Shown in pieces: positions 48,576-59,625 of a stretch of 64,000 bases of DNA (its first letter is position 1; each line of letters opens with the position of its first letter). Below the pieces are notes generated by a model. The model was not told the DNA's origin, did not search any database, and saw nothing but the letters and a program-made list of their open reading frames with translations. The translations under genes and the position numbers were made by a program. The DNA comes from Pinus tabuliformis (Eukaryota; Streptophyta; Pinopsida; Pinales; Pinaceae), in the NCBI GenBank assembly GCA_031772625.1, contig CM062819.1:821725503-821789502 (forward strand), given 5' to 3'.

Positions 48576-48834
48576 TGTTATGTATCAAGATCAAAATAGC
48601 ACCAAAACGTAAGAAAATATAAATAAATGACTATATGATAAGCCACTTTGAGGGGGAAACCTCCCTTTACATAACATAAATGAACATTTCTTGGATGAAT
48701 CAAATGGCAAGGCCTCCTTGGTATATATAGGAGACTAAAGGGTCAAAATATAATTAGGGCATACATAACAATAATAATGTAAGGGCACAAAAACAACAAT
48801 ATGGGGTCTAAACTAGTATTAAAGGGACCTAACA
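48576..48834 (-). repeat. 5' LTR of G2 (259 bp)
   Basis: It runs from TGTTATGTATC to GGGACCTAACA on the plus strand. A minus-strand TATA box, CTATATATACC, lies at 48721-48729. Over its promoter half it is related to the LTRs of G1, for example AAAGGGAGGTTTCCCCCTC on the minus strand. The outer flank gives the target duplication TTCAT. Confidence 0.92.
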
Positions 48835-49764
48835 TTCATATATTTTTTTCTTTTTTTCTTTTTTTTTAATTTGATTACTCTTTGAAAAAATAAATTTAGG
48901 ATGGAATAAGGGTAAGAATATTACTCCCTTCACCCACAAATTTCATCTCATCTTGTTGAAATCGTAGGGAAATACAATCATTTTGATCAATGGGCCTATT
49001 GTAGAGTTTTAGCTTGTGACAATTTACCACAAATGAAATTGCTTTCTCATCAATTTTCTTCATTTGTACTAAACCATTATCAAACACTTCTTGGATCTCA
49101 TAAATCCCATGCCAATGAGTGGTGAATTTACCTTTGAAGTCCTTAAATTTGGAATAAAAGAGAAATTCCCAATCACCAAATTTAAATTGCTTCTTCTTAA
49201 TGAACTTGTCATGCATGAATTTGTATTCATTATTGTTGAACCAAAATAGTATGTTGGAGAGATTCTTTTCAAATTTCAACTAACTTATTTAATTGCACAA
49301 AGTTTTTCTTCTAAGAATTAGGTAAGTACATTCCTAATTCAACAATAATTCTGAAAATTTAAATTTTAAATTAAATAGGAAGAAGAACTTGCTTACTGTA
49401 TACATATTCATAAGGAAAAAAAATAGTGGTATTTTTCCATGTTATCCAATAGTCCCACAAAGATTCTAGAATTCGATCTACCCAATCCTTCTGATGAATT
49501 TGGATTATCTCAGTCATGATTACTTCCAACAATTTTCTTGTAGAATCCACTTGACCATGAGCCTGTAAATACTAAGAAGAAGACTATATGATGTTTAAAT
49601 TTGTACTTTTTAATAATTCCTTTCATGAGCTTTGAAGTAAAGCACACTCCTTGATCAGTAACAATTCCTCTTCGAACCCCAAATCTAACAAAAATGTCTT
49701 GAAACAAGAAATTGACTATTAATTACTTTGTTTCTCGTGTTAGGGATTTTGATTCGACCCACTT

Positions 49765-49766
<2 letters not shown>

Positions 49767-49853
<87 letters not shown>
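49767..49853. repeat. (TA) microsatellite, about 43 units
   Basis: An uninterrupted TA dinucleotide run of about 87 bp lies inside the decayed integrase of T2. It is perfect, suggesting recent expansion. It is self-complementary and could extrude a cruciform or form a replication hotspot. Confidence 0.98.
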
Positions 49854-49855
<2 letters not shown>

Positions 49856-50956
49856 CCTTAGATGAAGGTCATATATGTACTACAAAATCCAAAATCCATT
49901 TCTCGAAAGGATCCACAAGAATTTTTAGTTAAAGGGGCATTTCATTTGCTTCTATGGGTCGACCCAATCACTGACAACTATCACAACTTGTCACATACTT
50001 CTTGGCATCTCTAAAGAGATTTGTCCAATAATATATGAAGCATAATACTTTGTAAGCAATTTATCTTATCTATAAAATTCCAACCCCATGGTTCATCATG
50101 ACATGATTATAAAAAAATTCAAAGAATTCATCTTCTCTAACACATCTAAGGATTATAAAATCTGCTATTCTATAAAAAAATATCTCCTTTGATCAAAGAA
50201 TATATAGCACTTTGATAATTTCCTTTTTTTATTATGATGAAAAATGCAATGGTAGCTTCCTTGTGGACAAATAATTAGCTATATCTGCAGTTAATGGAGT
50301 TGTAATAAATATACAAATAAATTCTCATATGGAAAAAATATACTATTGGAACATTCTTACCAAGGTTTTTAATGCAAGGAAGTCTATCACCTGATTTTCC
50401 TTGTCAGGTTGAGATGTGATAGTAATATTGAATTCCTGCAATAATAATAATCATCTTGTGACTCTACCATCAGTAATAGGTTTACCTATTAGATACCTAA
50501 TGGTAGAATGATATGTATGGAAAACTACTCTGTAACGAGTGATATAGTGTAAAAATTTATTAACATGTTTAATTGCTAACATCTCCTTTTCCATTATAGT
50601 ATAATTTAGTTCAACATTAGTTAAACTTTTACTAATAAAGTAGATGGTACAGGTTCAAATCTTTTCCTTTTGACCTAGGACTACTCCTACTATTGTATCA
50701 ATGCATATATTGAGATGTGAAACAAGTAAGGTCTAATTTGGACCTCTCAATATTGGTGTCGTTGAGAGTTTTTCCTTAATAGTTTGGAAAGCAACTTCAA
50801 AATTAACATCCCAATACAATTTGACATCTTTAACAAGTAATTTAAAGAAGGGTCAGGTTATTTTACTAAAATTTTCTATAAATCGACAATAATAGCCTAC
50901 ATAGCCTAGAAAAATTTTGACCTCTTGTTGGATTGATTGAATCGATAATGCGATAA

Positions 50957-51288
50957 TGTTGGGAATCACAATTGTTGTTAGACCAAAACCCGCAGGTGTT
51001 AGTCAACGATCACATCGAGAGAAATAAGGATCCACAAGAGGCTATTAGTCCATGTCATGAAACATTGGTTTATCGAATTTCCAACAATATCCCCCCCAAC
51101 GTGAGTCGTACGTGTATCAAACTTATGACCTACGCTCTAATACCACTTGTTGGGAATCACGATTTTCGTTAGACCAAAACCCATAGGTGTTAGTCAACGA
51201 TCGCATCGCCAGAGATAAGGATCCATGAGATGCAATTATTCCATGTCACAAAACACACGGGGAGCGTTGGTTTATCCAATGTCCAACA
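50957..51288 (-). mobile_element. TRIM element (332 bp), TSD GATAA
   Basis: Two direct repeats, 50957-51086 (130 bp) and 51148-51288 (141 bp), both of form TGTTGG...CCAACA, flank only 61 bp. In minus orientation the internal segment starts with TGGTATTAGAGC (51145-51134), a tRNA-iMet primer site one base off, and ends with a G-run purine tract (GGGGGGGATAT, about 51087-51098). GATAA lies on both sides (50952-50956 and 51289-51293). This is a complete terminal-repeat retrotransposon in miniature, with no coding capacity, inserted in the RT thumb of T2. Confidence 0.93.
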
Positions 51289-51984
51289 GATAATCATCTA
51301 TATTTTGATTAGATCTAACTTTACCCCTGCAATGTACACATGATGCCCTGGTACAATTCACTCAACTAGTAACATAAATTATGTTTCCTTACTAAGGGAT
51401 AAATTTGTTTCAAAGCATCTTATTAGAACATTCACCAAATTTACTAAAGCTTCTATGAAATAATTTCCATATATCAAAAAATCATCCATGTATGCCTCTA
51501 CATATTCATGTACTAAATCAACAAAAATAGCCAAGACTACCCTTTGAAATGTATTGGGTGCATTATATAATTCAAAGGGTAGTAATTTATAAGCATATGT
51601 GCCCCAAAAAAATGTGAAAATTGTTTTGACCTAGTGTTCTAAGGCTATTTCAATATGATTATAGACACATAATCAATCAAGAAAAGAAAATAACTTCTTT
51701 CCAAGTAATGTATCCAAGATTGGTCAATAAAGGGTAAATACAAGTGATATTTTAGAGTTTCCTTGTTTAGTTCCCTATAATCTACACATACTATCCATTT
51801 CCCATTATTTTTAGGTATCACTAAAGGAGAAACCCACTGAAAATCTAATATAGGATAGATAAACTATACTTTGAATAGTTTTTGAAGTTCTAGTTGACTA
51901 ACTCTTTCAACATAGGGTTAATTATTTTATGGGGTTGTCTAACATGTTTAACATTATCCTCTATATAAATGTGATGTGTGCAAA

Positions 51985-52285
51985 GTTTCTTTATGGGATG
52001 AAAGAGTGGTTGGCACAATGGGATGTTATCCCCTCCACCAAGTTTCAAATCCCATGGGGGGACCTTTTTGGCCCATTTTTATAAGGATCAAGGAGTAGGC
52101 TCCCCCTCCCTTGTGGAGTCTCGTCTCTTGCTAAGTCATACAGTCCTCGTATAATTGGCTTAAAAGTTGTTGGATATACTCTTGGTGTTAAAGTGGTAGT
52201 TGCTAAGTTTGATCTTCAACCTCACCCATATTACTCCAAGAGTTACGGATTCGCCATGGTAAAAAAAGAAAAGAAAAAAAAATTA
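51985..52285 (+). mobile_element. tRNA-derived SINE (about 301 bp), 13-bp TSD
   Basis: A tRNA-like RNA polymerase III promoter is present: box A TGGCACAATGG at 52011-52021 and box B GTTTCAAATCC at 52042-52052, about 20 bp apart edge to edge, a little closer than in most tRNAs. The 3' end is A-rich (AAAAAAAGAAAAGAAAAAAAAA, 22 bp broken by two G). Flanks are TGATGTGTGCAAA (51972-51984) and TGATGTGTGGAAA (52286-52298), a 13-bp target duplication with one change. It splits the start of T2's RT, and the duplicated bases encode the same residues on both sides. Confidence 0.85.
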
Positions 52286-52748
52286 TGATGTGTGGAAATA
52301 TAGAGATGGATACCTTGCATATCTATGCAGTCCCAGGAAAATGTATTGAAATAATTTCGTAATAATTGAATTAACTGTTGTTCCTGAGATTCCTCTAAGA
52401 AAGAGTTAATGTTTAAACATTTTTCAGGGTAAATTTCAATGACTTTATTATGATAATTTGACATTGAGTTTATAGGAAATATTGTTTGAAATAGAGATTG
52501 TAAAGAGTTCATTGTACAATTTTCCTCAAAACTTTGCTTCAAAATATTATTAGTGGAGATTTTCTCAAAATTTATAAATTGTTCCATATCATCTAGATTG
52601 GAAATAAAGTAAACAAGTAAATTTTAATCATTTTAATCATCTATATTAGGTGTTTTCGCATAGTTTGATAACTTCTTGTGATGCATTTTAACTTAACTTG
52701 ATTAGCTTCTTCTTTCACTTGATTATTATTATGTTTTCTATCATCAAA

Positions 52749-53695
52749 TGTTGATTTGGGGTAGCATCGGATGTTCTCTAGACATGAAAAATGGTGGAGA
52801 GGCTAAAGTACATGAGATCTCCAAGACCCGGAAATCGTCTTGGAAAATTCTATCTGGATGAAGAGTTATTAAAATAATTAATATTTTTAATGATTTCCTA
52901 AGTCTAAACTTAGGAAAATAAAAATATTAATGGGTATTAATAAAGATAAGGATGAGAAGCTTCTAAGAGATGAAGATCAAATCTATTTTAATCTTAGCCA
53001 TTAATTAGGGACTTAATCTTGACCGTTGATTCATTAACAGGAAAATTATAAGAGAAGGCTTGAGGGTCAGTTGGAGATAGACAGAGGGAGACCAGTTAGT
53101 TCGATTTCTGGATTGGGGTTTGCTAAGAAATTCAAACTAAAGGTCTGGATTGCAGCAAAAGGTAGAGAGTACGTAAAACAGAGGAAGGAACAATGTCAGA
53201 GGACCAGCACAGAGTTTAGAGAGGTAGATGCAGAGCTACCTAGGAAGACACAGAGGTAGTTGGACTGCGCAGTCACTAGAGGCCCTGCGTGGGTGACGCA
53301 AAGAGCCCAAGTGCTGACGCAGTGAGGTAGATGCTGACGCAAAGGGTTTAGGAGTTGTGCAGAGGCTATTTGGAGAGATGCTAAGCCCAGGGGAGGCGCC
53401 GAAGGATTTGTCTCTGTTGGGTGAGCTAGTTTGGCACCCTAGTTGTACTTGAGAAAAGATTAATAATAAAATCCTCCTTTGTTGCACCGTTTTCCTACAT
53501 TGGGATTTTCTAGGGACAATTGTCCAAAAATATGTGTTGATGTGTTTGGTTCTTGTGCATGTATTTGTTTATGTATTATGGTGTGATATCTGCAGTAGAA
53601 TTTATTTTAATATTTACTGAAGGGTTTTTGTAAATAACTTATTGGAAAATAAATAGGTAAAATAAATTAGTTGCTACAGTAATAGAATTTTCACA
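52749..53695 (+). repeat. 5' LTR of C1 (947 bp)
   Basis: It runs from TGTTGATTTGGGG to TTTTCACA, next to the primer site. TATA-like ATTATAAGAG lies near 53045-53054. It contains a perfect hairpin, TTTCCTAAGT-CTAA-ACTTAGGAAA, at 52894-52917, also present in the 3' LTR. A poly(A)-signal-like AATAATAAAA lies near 53461. Confidence 0.9.
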
Positions 53696-53707
53696 TGGTA
53701 TCATAGC
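53696..53707 (+). other. Primer-binding site of C1
   Basis: TGGTATCATAGC directly abuts the LTR end. It differs by one base from the standard tRNA-iMet primer complement TGGTATCAGAGC. Confidence 0.85.
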
Positions 53708-53739
53708 AAGTAATCAAAGACAGGAAGGGAAAATCAATT

Positions 53740-54061
53740 ATGGGTCGAGATCATGATGCAGAGGCCTCTATGTCAGGAGACTCCTGCAGATTTTCAGAAA
53801 ATTGCACAAGAGACAGTAATTTCGATTTCTCTATTCTGGCTTCCAGATTGGAAGAAGAAGTTGCTTGTGTGACAAGCTCTGCATCATCAGAGATATGGTA
53901 TATAGATAGTGGATTCTCTTGGCATATGACAGGAATCCGAGAATATTTCTTAGATTATCAGGAGGAAAGGATGAATTTTCAAATCACCGTGGGGAATAAG
54001 GCAAAGTGTACTCCAGTAGGGAAGGGTACCATAGTTTTTCAAATAGAAATGGGAGAGTGGT
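53740..54061 (+). pseudogene. C1 protease region, first part
   Basis: An ATG 33 bases after the primer site opens a frame that reaches EIWYIDSGFSWHMTG, the copia protease motif (D-S-G, here followed by Phe-Ser instead of the usual Ala-Ser/Thr), at about 53893-53935. Nearly all of gag, including the expected zinc knuckle, is missing between primer site and protease: only about 50 residues precede the motif. The frame then runs by chance into the LTR of G1 and stops at 54169-54171. G1 inserted at codon level inside this gene. Confidence 0.85.
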
Positions 54062-54394
54062 TGTTGGATCCCTATAATACTAGTGATTACCCCATTACTA
54101 TTGTAGTTATACCCTTTATTTATATTTTTGTGCCCCTATTACCCCCATATTGTTATTTCTGTGCCCCATAGAATCCCTCTATTGTTATTTTTGTGGCTTT
54201 ATATTATTATTGTTAGGTCGGCTGGATTATATTGTGGCTCCTTAGAATCCTATATATAGAAAGGAGGTTTTGTCATTTGAATCATCCAAGAATTGTTCAT
54301 TTATGTAATGTAAAGGAGGGTTCCCCCTCGAAGAGGCTGAATTCTAAGGCGTGGATTTATCTTTTCTATCTTTTCTTGAGCTGGTTTCATAACA
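54062..54394 (+). repeat. 5' LTR of G1
   Basis: TGTTGGATCC to TTTCATAACA, 333 bp. A TATA box (CTATATATAG) lies at 54250-54259. The AGGAGGGTTCCCCCTCGAAG segment in the R region is shared with G2 and could form a short stem. Confidence 0.97.
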
Positions 54395-54396
54395 TT

Positions 54397-55080
54397 TGGT
54401 ATCAGAGCTTTGGATTCTAGGGTTTCGCTGCTCCAAACAGGTCATCGTGGAATTTTCTCTATAACTTTTTTTCTGTGATGTTTCAGAAGTCACAAAAAAA
54501 ACCCATTTGAGAAGAAATCGCGCTGAACCTTGGGTCCGAATTTCAGAGCTTTTCGCGCTATATTTGCGGAGATATGATCTGAGGAAGTTGGTCTTTTTTC
54601 AGACTCCTGAATTACAGTCCAAACAAGTGACTTGGGGAAAATCGTCATAACTTTATCTTTGGGGATCGGATTGAACTTTAGTAAGAAGGTACAGAAAGAG
54701 GACGGACTGTAGTTTATTGCAGGCATTTTTCCGATCCATAGGTTGAAAAAGGGACTCGTATCACGTCGTACAAGTTTGATCTACTGAACTAGTCTATAAT
54801 CAAGTCACTGTGGGAGATTTCGCATAACTCTTCCTTGGAGAAACCAAATTGGATCAGACTTGTGGCATTGGAAAGAGGACGCAGAAGGCTACCACAAGTT
54901 GCAATTTAAAAACTAGATGATCCAAAATTACAGAGATACATCAGATTCAATATCAAGCTTCTACAAAGTGAAAAAAGGTGTGTAGTTATTATTTTTTATT
55001 TTTGCATAAGCTTGGTTTGAAGGAATTCAAAGGGCATAGTAAAGCATTATTATCGGTAACTGATTCCCCGAGGAAAGAAA
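54397..55080 (+). other. G1 primer site and untranslated leader
   Basis: TGGTATCAGAGC at 54397-54408 is a perfect tRNA-iMet primer site, two bases inside the LTR. The following leader has no long frame. It contains repeated phrases such as CAAACA(A)GT followed by a GG(A)AAATCGTCATAACT-like segment, related in layout to the leader modules of G2 and L. Gag starts at the ATG at 55081. Confidence 0.9.
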
Positions 55081-56189
55081 ATGCAAACACCTAGTAAGGA
55101 ACCTGAAAGCTCTAGCATGACTCATGAAGAAGAGGAAGAAATGCTACATGATATATCAAAATTACAAGAACAAGTGCAACAAATGTCACGCTCACAAAAG
55201 CTAATAGAAGCTAAGATAAATGGCGTGGAATCTAAGATAAATGGCGTGGAATCTAAGTTAAAGGGCATGGAAGCTAATATGGATGATTTGAAGACAAATT
55301 TGAAGACAGACATGGCAGATTTGAAGACATATTTGACAAATTTTCTACAAGAAATACATACTAAGGGTGAAAAGGTTGTAAAGGAAACTCATGATGTGAA
55401 CCAAAGAAATGTTAATCATGATTCCATAGACTCTAATGTTGGATTGAAGACCCACCATATTCCAAAACTCGATATGAGGAAGTTTGATGGCAAGGATCCT
55501 GCCACATGGATATTACAGATGGAGCAGTTCTTCGATCTCAATAATGTGCAAAACACACAAAAGGTATGTATGGCAACTGTATATTTGGAACCAAATCAGT
55601 TTGTATGGTATCAATGGCTTTGTTCTCGTAAACAATTTATCACTTGGGCAATTTTTACGGAAGAATTGATAGCACATTATGAGGATACAAAAAGCAACAC
55701 TTTTTTAGCCAATTGATAAGTCTCAAACAAAAGGGTTCAATAATGGAGCACATTGAGGAGTTCCAAAAATTGAACATAAGGGTAAAAGATATTCCAGAGG
55801 AACATAGGATTGATGTGTTCATAGGGTCTTTAAAGGATAATATCCAACATGATGTTCGCCTTTGGGAACCTGATTCATTAGAGAAGGCATTCAGGTTAGC
55901 AAGAAAAATGGAAAGCAAAATTATGGCAACCAGGAAGCATACCACTCACAACTATAAAGACAGAAGTGTTGTTGCCCATAGTCTTCCACAACCTATAAGG
56001 TTGACACCACAACAATTGGAAGAAAAAAGAGCAAAAGGGCTTTGTTACAGTTGTGATAGCAAATACACTAAAGGTCATAAGTGTGCTGAGAAGAAATTAT
56101 TCTACATAGATTGTGAAGAGGAAGAAGAAAAGGAGCAAGAAAGGTCAAAAGAAGAGGATATACTCCAGGAAAAAAGCCTAGATGAATAA
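55081..56189 (+). pseudogene. gag of G1, one frameshift
   Basis: The frame from 55081 starts with an acidic, coiled-coil-like region containing the tandem KINGVES repeat, then the conserved FDGKDPATWILQME and WYQWL motifs of plant Ty3 gag. It stops at 55714. The rest continues in the -1 frame (QKGSIMEHIEEFQKL, ALRW-type helix) to a zinc knuckle at 56043-56084 (CYSCDSKYTKGHKC) and ends at 56187. In G2 the homologous site reads with one more base, so a one-base loss in the T-run at 55701-55706 caused the shift. Confidence 0.9.
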
Positions 56190-59100
56190 CAAATAAATCC
56201 AACCATATCTTGTAATGCATTGGCGGGAATTACCACTCCTCAAACCATCAAGATAGAAGGACAAATCAAGAAGAAAAAGGTAATAGTGTTGATTGATTCA
56301 GGAAGCACCCACAATTTTATTCATTGTAGGGTAGCAAAAGAATTGAATTGCTTCCTATATCCAGCACCAGAGTTTTAAGTGATGATTGCAGATGGAGGAA
56401 CAATAAATTGCTCTGGAAAGTGCTATAATATCAAGCTATCCATGGGAGAATATGTATTGACTAGCCCAATGCTTTCCATTCCAATGGGAGGTGCTGATGT
56501 TGTACTAGGAGTCCAATGGCTACAATCCTTGGGTACAATAGATTTTAATTTTCGAGAACTTTTCATCAAATTTTCTACGGAAGGAAAGGAAGTTGAATTA
56601 AGGGGTATCGCAGGGAAACCAGGAAAGATAATCAGCTCTAATGGTATGAAAAAGCTTCTAAAAAAGGAGCAAAGAGGTGCAATTGCACAATTATGTTCAC
56701 TAGATGTTTCCACATCGGAATCATCTATTTCTCCAGATCTCCAAAAAGTCTTGGACAATCATTCCAAGGTATTTGAGACTCCCAAAGGTCTCCCACCTAT
56801 GCGTGATCATGATCATGCTATTCATCTGATTCCAGGAAGTGTTCCTCCAAACATCAGGCCGTATAGATATCCCTATGTCCAAAAAAGTGAAATTGAACGT
56901 ATGGTTGCAGAAATGCTAGAGGCTGGCATAATTCAACTGAGTCAAAGTTATTTCTCTGCTCCAGTAGTATTGGTGCACAAGAAGGATGGATCATGGCGCA
57001 TGTGTCCGGATTATAGGGAGCTCAAAAAGCTCACTATTAAAGATAAGTTCCCCATTCCTGTCATTGATGAATTACTGGATGAATTGCATGGATCAATTTA
57101 CTTCACCAAGTTGGATCTTCGTTCGAGATATCATCAAATCAGAATGAAGATTGAAGACATTCCAAAAACAGCATTTAGAACTCATGAGGGTCATTATGAA
57201 TTTTTGGTCATGCCTTTTGGCCTTACCAATGCACCTTCAACATTTCAAGGTTTGATGAATTCAATTTTCAAACCATTCCTTAGAAAATTTGTGTTAGTAT
57301 TTTTTGATGATATACTAATCTACAACAAGTCTTGGAAGGATCATGTTGAACATGTTGACAGGGTGCTACAACTATTGGAGGAGAAACAATTATATGCAAA
57401 AAGATCCAAATGTTTCTTTGGAGTCCAGGAGGTGGAATATTTGGGTCATATTGTATCTCATGAAGGAGTTAAGGTAGACCCTAGCAAAATTAAAGCCATT
57501 AAGGAATGGAAAATCCCCACATCCATAAAGCATCTGTGAGGATTTCTTGGGTTGACAGGGTATTATCGCAAGTTTGTTAAGAATTATGGGAGAATAGCAG
57601 CACCTCTAACAACATTATTGAATGTGCAATGTGCCAAGCACCGGTCTTAGCTACACCGGACTTCACAAAAACCTTTATTGTGGAATGTGATGCTTCAGGA
57701 AATGGAATTGGTGCTGTTCTAATGCAAGATGAAAGACCCATTGCTTTTGAAAGTCGTCCAATCAAGGGAAAGTTTTTAAGCAAATCTATTTATGAGAAGG
57801 AAATGTTGGCAATACTCCATGCACTTAAGAAATGGCGACCCTACCTAATGGGAAGACACTTCAAGGTAAAAACGGATCATGATAGCCTTAAATACTTTTT
57901 AGAACAAAGATTACCCTCTGAAGAGCAACAAAAGTGGGTCACAAAGATGTTGGGTTATGACTTTGAAATCATCTACAAAAAAGGGAAGCAAAATGTGGTG
58001 GCAGATGCACTCTCAAGAAAGGATGAGGATGTGGAAGCATTGTTGTGCGCCATTTCTATTATCCAACCAGATTGGATAAACGAAGCAAGGGAGGAATGAA
58101 AGAATGACGAAGAAGTGTGGGCACTTATTCGAAAGCTACAACAAGATTTCAGTACGTCTGATACATTTAGCTGGCAAAATGATTTGTTATGGTACAAAGA
58201 TCGCTTATACCTCTGTAAGAATTCCCAGCTAAAACAAAAGATTCTTATGGAATTGCACACTTCTCCCTTAGGAGGGCACTCAGGATTTTTAAAAACTTAC
58301 CACAAGGTTAAGAAGGAATTTTTTTGGGATGGCCTTAAATCAGATATTCAGAATGTTTGGTTTGCCAACAAAATAAAGTTGAAACAATTAAGACACCGGG
58401 TCTATTACAACCTTTATCCGTTCCAAGCCAACATTGGGAAGAGGTTTCAATGGATTTTATCACAGGTTTACCCAAGTTTGAGGGAAAGAGTGTCATCATG
58501 GTGGTAGTTGATAGACTTACCAAGTATGCACACTTTTGTGCATTATCACATCCATTTAAAGCCAGTACAGTTTCTACTGTATTTATGGAAACAATTCAAA
58601 AGCTACATGGAAACCCAAAGATTATTGTAAGTGACAGAGATCCTATTTTCACTGGAAATTTTTGGACATAATTATTTTCTTGTCTTGGTACTCAGTTAGC
58701 TCATAGATCATCTTATCATCCTCAATCTGATGGGCAAACTGAGATAGTAAACAAATGTTTGGAAGGATATCTTCGTTGCTTTGTATCTGATAAACAGACA
58801 CAATGGGTCAAATGGTTGCCTCTGGCTGAATGGTGGTATAACACTTCCTTCCATACAACAACAAAAATGACCCCATTTATGGCACTTTATGGGTATCAAC
58901 CACCATCCATCACATCATATTTAAGAGAAAATTCTAAGGTTCAGGCAGTGGAACATCACATCGACCATCAACAACAAGTCCTCCAACTCTTAAAGGATAA
59001 CCTCGTGTTGGCACAAAATAGAATGAAACAACAGGCGGATCAACATCGCAGTGAAAGAAGTTTTGATGTAGGTGATTGGGTATTCCTTCGGCTACAACCA

Positions 59101-59625
59101 TATAAGCAAATGTCCCTAATGCAAGCTAAGAAGGATAATAAATTATCACCAAAGTATTATGGTCCGTACAAGGTGTTGCAAAAGATTGGTACTATGGCAT
59201 ACAAATTGGAGCTTCCTGCAGCTTCTCGATTGCACCCAGTTTTCCATGTTTCATGTTTAAAGAAGGTTATAGGCGACAAGCTCCCAGTTCAAACAATATT
59301 GCCAGAACTTGACGAGGAAGGAAAAATTATATTGGAACCGGAAGCAGTCATAGAAACAAGAACTCGACAGCTACGAAATCGATCAATTTCAGAGTATCTT
59401 ATCAAGTGGAAGAACTTATCCGCTGAAGATTCCACATGGGAGGATGAGAATTTTATGCAGAAGTATCAGAACTATGCAAGCGTTGAGGACAACACTTTTT
59501 TGAAGGAGAGGGGCATGTTGGGTCCCTATAATACTAGTGATTACCCCATTATTATTGTAGTTATACCCCTTATTTATATTGTTGTGCCCCTATTACCCCC
59601 ATATTTTTATTTCTGTGCCCCATAG
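56190..59625 (+). pseudogene. pol of G1: protease, RT, RNase H, integrase, chromodomain
   Basis: The protease active site is LIDSGSTHNF (about 56286-56316). RT has YRELKKLTIKDKFPIP, PFGLTNAPSTFQGLMN and FFDDILIYN (about 57300). RNase H has VECDASGNGIGAVL, LHALKKW and TDHDSLKYF. Integrase has HTSPLGGHSGFLK (zinc region), MDFITGL, VSDRDPIF and DGQTEIVNK as D-D-E sites. A chromodomain SEYLIKWKNLSAEDSTWEDE ends the protein (59391-59450). Breaks: stops at 56187, 56376, 57537 and 58097, a deletion of about 60 bp before RNase H (about 57620), a frameshift near 58350 and a stop at 58670. The frame continues 35 codons into the 3' LTR. Confidence 0.92.

Larger units (their letters stand above)
22393..48834 (-). 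mobile_element. Ty3/gypsy chromovirus G2, interrupted by T, E1 and E2
   Basis: The outer borders are TGTTATGTAT at 22393 and CCTAACA at 48834, each the outer end of a matching LTR. The flanks read ATCAT (22388-22392) and TTCAT (48835-48839), a 5-bp target duplication with one change. Removing T (22562-38222), E1 (41486-45176), E2 (46559-47687), their extra target copies and a 346-bp duplication leaves about 5.6 kb, close to the 5.79 kb of its relative G1. Order on the minus strand: 5' LTR, tRNA-iMet-type primer site, long leader, gag with zinc knuckle, protease, RT, RNase H, integrase, truncated chromodomain, purine tract, 3' LTR. All genes are broken. Confidence 0.9.
48896..52748 (-). pseudogene. 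Decayed Ty3/gypsy pol of element T2
   Basis: The minus-strand order is the RT N-terminal region at about 52300-52590 (NTFSWDCIDMQGIHLY), the RT core with YMDDFLIYG at about 51470-51500, the RT thumb (FLGYVGYYCRFIENFSKI at about 50890), RNase H (about 50200-50700), the integrase core (FGVRRGIVTDQGVCFTSK at about 49660), and the integrase C-terminus (48896-49279, with FGDWEFLFYSKFKDF and KFTTHWHGIYEIQEVF). Gag and the LTRs are not in the visible part: the right side is cut by C1 at 52749 and the left by G2 at 48834. A SINE and a TRIM interrupt it. It is related to fragment F1 at 13205-13560. Confidence 0.8.

Noticed and set aside
52011-52052. A tRNA gene suggested by box A and box B
   Set aside because: The surrounding sequence does not fold as a full cloverleaf by inspection, and the A-rich tail and 13-bp target repeat show that it is the promoter of a SINE.
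53740-54171. A frame that seems to fuse a protease-like domain to a hydrophobic tail
   Set aside because: The tail is the LTR of G1 read by chance after insertion. The GTGGT target copy marks the join.
55701-55707. A T-TTT-TTA heptamer in the correct register for -1 frameshifting at the break between the two halves of G1 gag
   Set aside because: In G2 the homologous position reads through in one frame with one extra base, so the G1 shift is a one-base deletion in a T-run. The break is also inside gag, not at a gag-pol border.
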